Shown here piece by piece: positions 19,239 to 26,288 of a stretch of DNA of 64,000 nucleotides. Location: contig CADCML010000001.1 of the NCBI GenBank assembly GCA_902802535.1, positions 117,787 through 181,786 on the forward strand. Direction: 5' to 3'. This stretch comes from an uncultured Bacteroidia bacterium. Its GTDB lineage: Bacteria; Bacteroidota; Bacteroidia; Bacteroidales; F082. Positions within the stretch are counted from its first letter, which is position 1. The number at the start of each line of letters is the position of its first letter. Below the pieces are notes generated by a model. That model saw only the letters and a list, made by a program, of their open reading frames with translations, was not told the DNA's origin and searched no databases. Position numbers and translations under genes: made by a program.

Positions 19239-21239
19239 TTATACCTTCATATAATACAATTGTAATGAATTGTTTTTACGTTGCGTTGCCAAATATTGCT
19301 CAAATTCCTTTGGAGCTTCGGACGTGCCTACAACAACCATTTTTCTAACTCTTGAACAACTTAGAAATGCGTATAAAAACAACTGGCCCAACGCTTCTTT
19401 GACACAATCATAAGCATTTGCAGCAGTTTTGATTTCGTAAAAGTCATAGTAGTCATCGCCTTTGACAAGAACATCTACTCTTTTTGTTCCCACTCGGTTT
19501 TCAGTGCCAACATTAGCTTCTCCATATTTACTACAAAGCTTATCATAGAGTTTGCGTATTAGTTGATTATGGAGGTGTTTTGTGGCAATTGCTCCATTAT
19601 GACCTTTTCGGGTTTCGGAACTTTTAGGAATGTGGAGACCTGGTACAAACTGAATCTCCGAAGGTTCGGGTGTTTGTTCCAAAACCTTGTTCAACTTTTT
19701 TAGCCATTGCCTCAAATCGTCATGGTCGATGAAGATAAAACTCTCAGCTTTAAACTTTTCTGGAGGGTTCACGGTTTTTGCACGTAACGAGAATCGTTTC
19801 GTAGAAAGAGCATAATTAGTGAAATAATCAAACACTAAGTTTATGCATGATTCGTAGTTTTCAATCTTGGTAACAAAAACCCATGTTGCTGTTGCGGCAT
19901 CATCTGAGGCGTTTTCAAAGACGACAGCACATCTATTGTTAGGCATGTTGATTGAAAAGATGAAAGCATCTTCTTTTTTCCCATGGTTGTTTATTTCGTA
20001 AACAGGAATCAGTTTTATCTCACTTTGCATACTAACAAGGCTGTCAAGATAGCCATTCTTCAACGAAACCATCTTTTTAGAAACTTCTGCAGAAACACTT
20101 CGACATTGTTTCAAGGAAGGTTTCCGATAGTTCTGTACTTCTTTCCACCATTCACTTTTTTCATCCAAATTTTGCTTTAAATATCTAACATAATCTTTAA
20201 GTTTAAACAACTCAAGTCCTGACGGCTCAACTATTTTTGTGTCATCAAGTTTTACAATGATATGCTTTTCTTCAAGTTTTTGCTCAAAGTACTTGTGAAC
20301 AAGATTGAGTATTTCATATGAATCTGGGTCGTTAACTCTGAAAGGAGCAACAGAATCATCAACCTTCCCATTAGTTATTTGGAAAACCATGTAATATCCA
20401 TTGTAAAATTGAATGTTACCTCCTTCTAGTATCATTGTTTTCAATGCCGATGAAGACTTTTGTGTCACATTTTTGTTTTTTAATAGTGTATTGTTAGTGA
20501 GACCTTCCTTTTTACCACCCAGAAATCTTTTCTTTAGATCATTGACAGTTTTGCATATGTCTATTTCTTTGAAGTTGAAAGAATCTGTTTCCATAAAAAT
20601 AACCACCTTAACAAGATAGGATTTGATAGAATTTTGCTGTGTATACGAAAGCCTGCTATAAATCTGCTCTAATATGCTGTCATAATCCTTTATTTTATTG
20701 TTTCTATAAACATAACGTTTTTCTTTGTAAGTAATTGAAACTATGCCTTGACCAAATTCTAGTTCAGAGAATGGAATTCTGTACTCAATCTTTGTTTTGA
20801 TTTTTCTTTTTCTTTCCTCTTTTTTTTCTTTGCGTTCCTCTTTTTGTTTATTTAATCTCTCTTCTTTTTTAAATTTGCGTTCTTTTTCCTTTTGTTTTTT
20901 ACGTTTTTCAATCTCCTTAATCACTTCTGGATTTGCCACTGCACTAGTATAGGAATTCGATTCAATGGAAGCACCACCTCCCCTATAAGAGATATTACCC
21001 AATCTCTTGGCTTCATTTTTCATATCCTTCTCGCCCTGAAATTCCTTCATGAGTAGCGCATACATTTCTGCTGTGAGCTTTGTATTAGGCGATGAGTCCA
21101 CTTGAAATCCCTTCATAGCAAGGAATTCTCTTATGGTCATCACGCTCACGTTGAACTCTTTTGCCGCTTTCGATAATCGAACCGTAGAATTGGTTTCTTT
21201 GGGCATAGTTTCTTCTTTTTTATTTCTCGTTTTACGCAT
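19239..21239 (-). CDS. IF-2 N-terminal-like domain fused to a PD-(D/E)XK nuclease
   Basis: A 666-residue protein with an unusual build. Residues about 18-75 (VRLSKAAKEFNVSVMTIREF, then NTKLTAEMYALLMKEFQ) closely resemble the N-terminal helical domain of Bacteroidota translation initiation factor IF-2, including the K-x-F-x-V-D-x-x-P-N-T-K pattern. A Lys/Glu-rich coiled coil fills about 110-150. The long middle is unrecognised. The C-terminus is a restriction-like nuclease: Asp in RVDVLV (about 589), ExK in YEIKTA (602-604), and QLFLY (619-623). The ATG at 21206 is an alternative start. It lies between a STAND NTPase and a TIR gene, which suggests a defence role. Confidence 0.8.
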   Translation of the reverse strand: MRKTRNKKEETMPKETNSTVRLSKAAKEFNVSVMTIREFLAMKGFQVDSSPNTKLTAEMYALLMKEFQGEKDMKNEAKRLGNISYRGGGASIESNSYTSAVANPEVIKEIEKRKKQKEKERKFKKEERLNKQKEERKEKKEERKRKIKTKIEYRIPFSELEFGQGIVSITYKEKRYVYRNNKIKDYDSILEQIYSRLSYTQQNSIKSYLVKVVIFMETDSFNFKEIDICKTVNDLKKRFLGGKKEGLTNNTLLKNKNVTQKSSSALKTMILEGGNIQFYNGYYMVFQITNGKVDDSVAPFRVNDPDSYEILNLVHKYFEQKLEEKHIIVKLDDTKIVEPSGLELFKLKDYVRYLKQNLDEKSEWWKEVQNYRKPSLKQCRSVSAEVSKKMVSLKNGYLDSLVSMQSEIKLIPVYEINNHGKKEDAFIFSINMPNNRCAVVFENASDDAATATWVFVTKIENYESCINLVFDYFTNYALSTKRFSLRAKTVNPPEKFKAESFIFIDHDDLRQWLKKLNKVLEQTPEPSEIQFVPGLHIPKSSETRKGHNGAIATKHLHNQLIRKLYDKLCSKYGEANVGTENRVGTKRVDVLVKGDDYYDFYEIKTAANAYDCVKEALGQLFLYAFLSCSRVRKMVVVGTSEAPKEFEQYLATQRKNNSLQLYYMKV

Positions 21240-21261
21240 CAATCGATGTTAATCCTATTTA

Positions 21262-21276
21262 TCATCATTTTGATGA
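21262..21276. promoter_or_regulatory. Short palindrome upstream of the IF2N-nuclease gene
   Basis: TCATCA/TGATGA with a 3-base centre lies in the 81-base gap between the STAND and nuclease genes, about 23 bases before the nuclease start. It may be an operator or a processing hairpin; this is weak and based on position. Confidence 0.3.
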
Positions 21277-21320
21277 CAAAATTCTCCTCAACGTTTATAT
21301 AATAGCTGAAGGACATAATA

Positions 21321-23981
21321 TTATTTGTTTAATGCCTCTTTGAGTTTAATGGCCAAATCTGTTTCTGGTTCTATTATAGTATTAGTGGGACTAATAAAAG
21401 ATTCTATTCTTTTCTTTTTCATGACATATGGCTTTTGAAAATTGTCAGGCATACTATTAATAATCTTGTCACATACTTCAATTCCCATTTGCCATTTGTT
21501 CAATCTAATTGCAATATCTACGAAATGATTCAATCCATTAAGAACATAATGTCTACATGAAGGAGACAGTTGCATTAAATCTATATCAATACATTTCTTA
21601 TATAGTTTGTTTCCTGTCTTAAATACGGCCAAGAAATTACTCCGTATAGCTTTAGATTTTGTTTTGTAATCATCATCAGAGATATATTCCCAGTCTTTCA
21701 TGCTTTTTAATTCATCTTTTTCTGTAATAGCAAGTATTGTCTGATTAGTAACGCTTAAACTAAATAACTCCAGATATTCTTCTTGGCTTATATGAGGCCT
21801 CGTTACAAAATAATCATCTATTATAGTAATGGACTTTCTTTTTATATCATTATCATTATTTGACCAACAATACTTGGAATAATTATTTATAAAAGCATAA
21901 TTGTTTCTAAATATTGGGTAATAATCGTCAAATAGTTTTACTGATTTTTCGTTTTGTCCATTTAATGACAAATATGAGGCATAATTAAGAATTGCTTTTA
22001 ACTTGGTTTCTTTTGATGTCTTCTTTCTGTTAATTATGTATCTATATTTATTTTCCACCTCGGAGGCATTCGACATAGAACGGCTTGCATTTGCCGCTTC
22101 TAATAACGCTAATTCCGTCTCTAAATCTTTGCGTTCAGCTATAGAATTAAACCTACTTGTAATATTTCCATCATAATCATTTGTTTTTTTCTGATAGTAA
22201 TCTTTCATGAGGTCATGAATCTCTGGCGAATATACCTTAAAAAATTTTTCTTCTACATGTACAAGCTTTAGTTTAACAAGCTCATTTAACGCTGATTGGA
22301 ACCGATCTTCTTTGTCTTCTAAATTTAATATATAACGCAAATTATCTAACAAGCCTGTATGATCATTGTTGTCAGCTAACAACCCAATGGCCAAAAACAT
22401 GTTTTTCGCGTCCAAACTAAGATAATCAACTATTCTATCATACAGAAAGTTTCTAGCATTAGGAGTACTTTTAATATCAAAATTGATAATATCATTCACT
22501 CCCCCGTTTTGAACTAATAATGTAGCAAATTGTAGGATAAACAAAGGACGACCTGATGTTATTTTGTGTAGTTTTTGTTTAAAATCAATTGATCCCAAAT
22601 CTTTTTCTATTAAGGAAATATTAAATGTTGGGAACTCATTTAACAATGCTTTTCTTAAAAAAGATGCTGTATCTTCAACCGATAATTCATTTGATTGTAT
22701 TTCAACACCAGTTATTAACATGGCTGAACGTGTCGTAATAATAACTTTGTGATGATTAATGTTGAGCTCGTTTATAAAATCTGATATATGTTTCTTTTCG
22801 TCTGAGGAAAATGTCTCAAAATCATCTATGATTACCAAAAGAGAACCTTCAAAATTAAGAATTTCATCCCTACCAAATGATTCTTTTCCAAATAACACTT
22901 TATTAATATATAAAAAAATCTCATTTAAAGAAGTTATTTTGTCATCAATTGTATTAACTTCTCCTTTGTAGTAATTATAATACCGATCTTTTGCGGACAA
23001 GAAAATTATATAGTCAAATGACCGAGAAGGTTGTTGACATAAAAAATCACATATATATTGAATAGATGCTGTTTTTCCAACACCACCGTGCCCCCATAAA
23101 GTGGCATATACAGAAGACTTGTTTTTTGTGAGAAATTTTATTACATCAGGTACAATTCCAACATCTATATATTTTGAATAATTTTTTTCAAAGACATTGA
23201 TTATTGTGCCATTGGGATGCTTTATTTTAACGCCGTCATTGTTGATAGTAATATTCTGGAATGCTAATGATTCGAACACCTTTGATCCAGTGGTAATTAA
23301 TTTATTGTATTTTGCTCTCCCAGTTAATCGTTCTTCAATCGATCGATATAAAAAAATAGAAGACTCGTCTTCAATGTATATAAATGGGCTTATTTCAGAA
23401 TAACTATTGCTTGATTTTTCGTAAATGTAAATGTGAGCAATTTCAAATTCATGACTTTGTTTCGGACATTGCCATGCTAAATAGTTGCCATCAGGTTTAA
23501 ATGATGTTCCAAAATAAATACTGTTTTGTAAAGCATCAACTTTAATAATATCAAAGTCCTTCGTGACAATTGTATCGTTATTATCAAATGCAGCAAAAAG
23601 TTTATCGAAAATATCTAAGTAATTATCGATGTTATCTTCGAAAGAATAACCATGTCCTATTAATTCGTTTCTTATACTTGGATAACTATTTAATAATTCT
23701 GACAATTTCTTTAATTTTTTGTTCCCAAAAAACTCATGGTCAACATCTACAACTCTAATTGCTTCAATTATACTCCCTACAGAAGGCCTTAATATTGTGT
23801 TTAGTATTTGCTCTTTTTCTAACTCATCAATTCTTTCAATATTTTTATTCCAAACATATCCCAAAGATAATAGTAAGTAAAACTCAAACTTAGCTTGATA
23901 ATGTGGTTCAAGTTCATTTTTTCTATTACTGGATCTCAAAAAAGTTATTCTTCTATTAAGTAAATAAGATATGTAATTCAT
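21321..23981 (-). CDS. STAND (NB-ARC-like) NTPase with N-terminal HEPN-like motif
   Basis: An 886-residue signal-transduction NTPase. Walker A is GHGGVGKT at 297-304, Walker B LLVIIDDFE at 381-389, the sensor arginine is in VIITTRS at 413-419, and the GxP-type motif SGRPLFILQFA is at 476-486, followed by a winged-helix-like part. The C-terminal 280 residues look like helical repeats, probably the sensor. Upstream, RNELIGH at 104-110 fits the RNxxxxH form of the HEPN RNase motif in a helical N-terminal region. Family members act as pathogen-sensing switches in antiviral systems. The gene is strikingly A+T-rich and is first in line with the nuclease and TIR genes. STAND is firm; HEPN is tentative. 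Confidence 0.88.
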   Translation of the reverse strand: MNYISYLLNRRITFLRSSNRKNELEPHYQAKFEFYLLLSLGYVWNKNIERIDELEKEQILNTILRPSVGSIIEAIRVVDVDHEFFGNKKLKKLSELLNSYPSIRNELIGHGYSFEDNIDNYLDIFDKLFAAFDNNDTIVTKDFDIIKVDALQNSIYFGTSFKPDGNYLAWQCPKQSHEFEIAHIYIYEKSSNSYSEISPFIYIEDESSIFLYRSIEERLTGRAKYNKLITTGSKVFESLAFQNITINNDGVKIKHPNGTIINVFEKNYSKYIDVGIVPDVIKFLTKNKSSVYATLWGHGGVGKTASIQYICDFLCQQPSRSFDYIIFLSAKDRYYNYYKGEVNTIDDKITSLNEIFLYINKVLFGKESFGRDEILNFEGSLLVIIDDFETFSSDEKKHISDFINELNINHHKVIITTRSAMLITGVEIQSNELSVEDTASFLRKALLNEFPTFNISLIEKDLGSIDFKQKLHKITSGRPLFILQFATLLVQNGGVNDIINFDIKSTPNARNFLYDRIVDYLSLDAKNMFLAIGLLADNNDHTGLLDNLRYILNLEDKEDRFQSALNELVKLKLVHVEEKFFKVYSPEIHDLMKDYYQKKTNDYDGNITSRFNSIAERKDLETELALLEAANASRSMSNASEVENKYRYIINRKKTSKETKLKAILNYASYLSLNGQNEKSVKLFDDYYPIFRNNYAFINNYSKYCWSNNDNDIKRKSITIIDDYFVTRPHISQEEYLELFSLSVTNQTILAITEKDELKSMKDWEYISDDDYKTKSKAIRSNFLAVFKTGNKLYKKCIDIDLMQLSPSCRHYVLNGLNHFVDIAIRLNKWQMGIEVCDKIINSMPDNFQKPYVMKKKRIESFISPTNTIIEPETDLAIKLKEALNK

Positions 23982-24051
23982 ATTAGAAAGTTTTTTATTA
24001 TTTCTTTTTTTATCTGTTGCGATTGTTCAATTAGTTGTTTGTTTTTTAATC

Positions 24052-25044
24052 TCACATTTTCCGTAAAAGCGCATCAGTTCCAATCTCCATTCGTCCAAAC
24101 GCAAACCATTTCTTCCCCAAATCCTTCAGCGATGCGCCGATGTGATAAACAGTGTCGTCAATACAAAGGAAACGGTCGTGGGCATTTTGGAATTCGTCAA
24201 TGTCAATAGGAGAATACTGTGCGTTATGGCGTTGAAGGTCAAGCGTGAGTTGCGGTGTTAGAGTGCGCGTGTAAATCTGTGCGCTTACACCATCAGCCCG
24301 TTTGTCAAGCATGGCCAAAACCGAGTCGTCCACATAGTTGTCGAACAAAACGATACGCTTCTTTGCGCTTCGGATAAGGTCGCTAACGAAGGTGTAGGCA
24401 TCGAATATTTGGCCATCGAAGAAGATGCCTTGTGATGGTTGAACTTTTCCGTTGTCCAAACGCTTAAAGACTTCTTCAATTTTTTGTTCAGTGTCCGTTT
24501 GGCGAGCGGACAATTCCAATTGGTGATGCTCAATTACCTCTAACCGCTGAAAAACCATCACATTGGATGCCATGAAATGACGCATGGCCGTGAAAGCCCT
24601 CATTATACGAATGTTTACTTCAATAGCAATAGGCGAGCGTAAAACACTACTTAACATGGCAATGCCGTTTTCAGTAAAAGCGTATGGCAATTTTCGTGTG
24701 CCGCCCCAACCTGAATCGGAATTACCGGCCTCAATGATTTCACTTGATGTCACAATTTGTGATTTCAAGAGTTGAGAACTTGATGTCACAATCTGTGATT
24801 TCAAGTTTTTGTATTCGTTTGTTGTTAAGCGAAACATGAAATCATCGGGGAAACGATCCAAATTACGTTTTACAGCTTGGTTCAAGACCCTCGTTTCTAT
24901 GCCATAAAGCATGGCAAGGTCACTGTCTATCATCACTTGTGTGCCTCTCAATGAGAAGATCATGTTCTCTATCTCTGAAATAGCAGCAGGCTTATCGCAT
25001 TTTGCGACAACCTCGACAATTCCCGTTTTCTCCTTTTTAGCCAT
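24052..25044 (-). CDS. ORF6N-domain protein with PLD-like C-terminus
   Basis: A 330-residue protein. The N-terminus is an ORF6N DNA-binding domain as found in phage and Bacteroidota accessory genes: IFSLRGTQVMIDSDLAMLYG, VLNQAVKRNLDRFPDDFMFR, RKLPYAFTENGIAMLSSVL and an IMRAFTAMRHFM helix. The C-terminal part (IFDAYTFVSDLIRSAKKRIV to LKDLGKKWFAF) resembles a phospholipase-D-like fold with HDRFL in place of HxK, so catalysis is doubtful. Between them LKSQIVTSS is encoded twice by a duplicated palindrome. It has its own promoter box and lies upstream of the STAND gene. Its job is unknown; DNA binding is likely. Confidence 0.88.
   Translation of the reverse strand: MAKKEKTGIVEVVAKCDKPAAISEIENMIFSLRGTQVMIDSDLAMLYGIETRVLNQAVKRNLDRFPDDFMFRLTTNEYKNLKSQIVTSSSQLLKSQIVTSSEIIEAGNSDSGWGGTRKLPYAFTENGIAMLSSVLRSPIAIEVNIRIMRAFTAMRHFMASNVMVFQRLEVIEHHQLELSARQTDTEQKIEEVFKRLDNGKVQPSQGIFFDGQIFDAYTFVSDLIRSAKKRIVLFDNYVDDSVLAMLDKRADGVSAQIYTRTLTPQLTLDLQRHNAQYSPIDIDEFQNAHDRFLCIDDTVYHIGASLKDLGKKWFAFGRMEIGTDALLRKM
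24743..24805. repeat. Duplicated interrupted palindrome inside the ORF6N gene
   Basis: Two 27-base copies (24743-24769 and 24779-24805) differ at one base. Each has outer arms CTTGA/TCAAG and inner arms TCACAA/TTGTGA (copy 2 has one mismatch). The period is 36 bases, 12 codons, and encodes LKSQIVTSS twice. Confidence 0.8.
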
Positions 25045-25067
25045 ATCAATGAGATAATTCGACCCTG

Positions 25068-25075
25068 CAAAAGTA
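25068..25075 (-). promoter_or_regulatory. Promoter box TACTTTTG for the ORF6N gene
   Basis: On the minus strand TACTTTTG fits TAnnTTTG and lies 24 bases before the ORF6N ATG, in the 46-base gap after the DUF1016 gene. Confidence 0.6.
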
Positions 25076-25090
25076 ACAAATAAAACCCAA

Positions 25091-26197
25091 TCACCCTGGA
25101 AAATCCTTCAACTTCTCCTCAATCTCCTTGATGGTCGGAATCGTGCCTTCTATTTTTTCAGGATAGAACTTCTCCAACTCGTACTCCGAGATTCCCAAAG
25201 GCTGGCTGCTCGATTCCAAGGCATATTGGGCTTGTATGCGGTCTTTCTCTTTGCAGATGAGCAGGCCAATGGTGGGATTGTCGCGGCCTTCCTTGCGGAG
25301 AATATGGTTGCACGAAACGACATAGCCTCCCAACTGCCCCACGTCGGCAAACTCGAACTTCCCGATTTTCACCTCAACGACCACATAGCACGACAGATTC
25401 AGGTTATAGAAAAGCAAGTCCATAAACTGCTCCCTTTCACCCACTTGTATGCGGTATTCCTTGCCGACGTATGCAAATCCCGTTCCGAGTTCCACCATAA
25501 ATTGGGTGATGTTGTTCAGCAAGGCATCCTTCAACAAACGCTCGTTGTAACGCCCTGTTATTCCCGTGAAAGCAAAGTCGTAAGGGTCTTTGGTCAACTC
25601 TTGCGCCAAGTCGCTTGTTTCATCGGGCAAAGTCCTGTTGAAATTGGTCAGTGCCTTGCCCTGCCGCTCGTAGAGGTCGGTGTCGAGAAAGTTGAGCAAC
25701 ACATTTCTGCTCCAGCCGTTTTCAACGGTTTGGCGGATAAAGAAAAGGGCTTTTTCAGCGTCGCCTTTGACCTTGTCAATGATGAAACGATGATGCCCCC
25801 AAGGGACAGAAAAAATATCATTAGAAATGCGTGTCGCTATTTCATTAGGTATTTGTGCCACAACTTGTGGCACATTTCCTGATGATTTCCCAATACTTGA
25901 AGCAGGGATTGTATTTTTCTCATTTAATTGTGCCACAACTTGTGGCACAACTCCAACATACTGGTTATAAAGGAGATACATTTGCTTGCAATAATACACG
26001 TTGCGGCGGCTTATTCCAGAAATATTGGGGATTTCTTGTTTCAGGTCTATCACAACGTTGTCAATAACCTTTTCACCCCATCGCTCTTCAATGCGCATCT
26101 CCACAATATCCCGCCCCAGTTCCCAATAAAACCGCAGCATCTCTTCGTTCACCTTCACCGCCGCCTTGATTTGGCTTCTGCGGTAACGGCTGCTCAT
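25091..26197 (-). CDS. DUF1016 / YhcG-type PD-(D/E)XK nuclease (second copy)
   Basis: A 368-residue YhcG-family protein. The N-terminal DUF1016 part has RRSQIKAAVKVNEEMLRFYW and IPNISGISRRNVYYCKQMYL. The central part has PWGHHRFIIDKVKGDAEKAL and the C-terminal nuclease has FMVELGTGFAYVGKEYRIQV, EQFMDLLFYNLNL and VVVEVKIGKFEFADVGQLGG with ExK. It is clearly divergent from the copy at 16890-18014. The frame is open to 26287, but that stretch contains a strong terminator, so the ATG at 26197 is preferred, with an imperfect TAATATTG box upstream. Just before PWGHH the linker repeats VPQVVAQ twice on a duplicated palindrome. Confidence 0.87.
   Translation of the reverse strand: MSSRYRRSQIKAAVKVNEEMLRFYWELGRDIVEMRIEERWGEKVIDNVVIDLKQEIPNISGISRRNVYYCKQMYLLYNQYVGVVPQVVAQLNEKNTIPASSIGKSSGNVPQVVAQIPNEIATRISNDIFSVPWGHHRFIIDKVKGDAEKALFFIRQTVENGWSRNVLLNFLDTDLYERQGKALTNFNRTLPDETSDLAQELTKDPYDFAFTGITGRYNERLLKDALLNNITQFMVELGTGFAYVGKEYRIQVGEREQFMDLLFYNLNLSCYVVVEVKIGKFEFADVGQLGGYVVSCNHILRKEGRDNPTIGLLICKEKDRIQAQYALESSSQPLGISEYELEKFYPEKIEGTIPTIKEIEEKLKDFPG
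25854..25950. repeat. Duplicated palindrome inside the second DUF1016 gene
   Basis: Copy 1 (25854-25874) is TGTGCCACAA-C-TTGTGGCACA. Copy 2 (25928-25950) has the same core with one more pair at each end. The cores are 75 bases apart, 25 codons, and encode VPQVVAQ twice, at the same linker position as in the other DUF1016 gene. Confidence 0.85.
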
Positions 26198-26235
26198 GTT
26201 GCCTTTTGAAACTGCAATATTAGCAATTTTATTCC

Positions 26236-26264
26236 AAAAAAAGGGCGGACACACAGGCCCGCCC
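26236..26264 (-). terminator. Terminator after the alpha-2-macroglobulin gene
   Basis: Read on the minus strand, GGGCGGGC and GTCCGCCC pair (one G-U) around CTGTGT and run into seven T. It begins 25 bases after the macroglobulin stop, so that transcript should end before the DUF1016 gene. Confidence 0.88.
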
Positions 26265-26288
26265 AAAATTTTCACATCATTGCACAAT

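Noticed and set aside
26198-26287. A longer N-terminus for the second DUF1016 gene.
   Set aside because: The stretch contains a strong terminator hairpin with seven T for the upstream gene, so it is unlikely to be coding.
16890-26287. A prophage or integrative element.
   Set aside because: No integrase, phage structural gene, conjugation gene, tRNA target or flanking direct repeat is visible, so only a defence-type island is supported.
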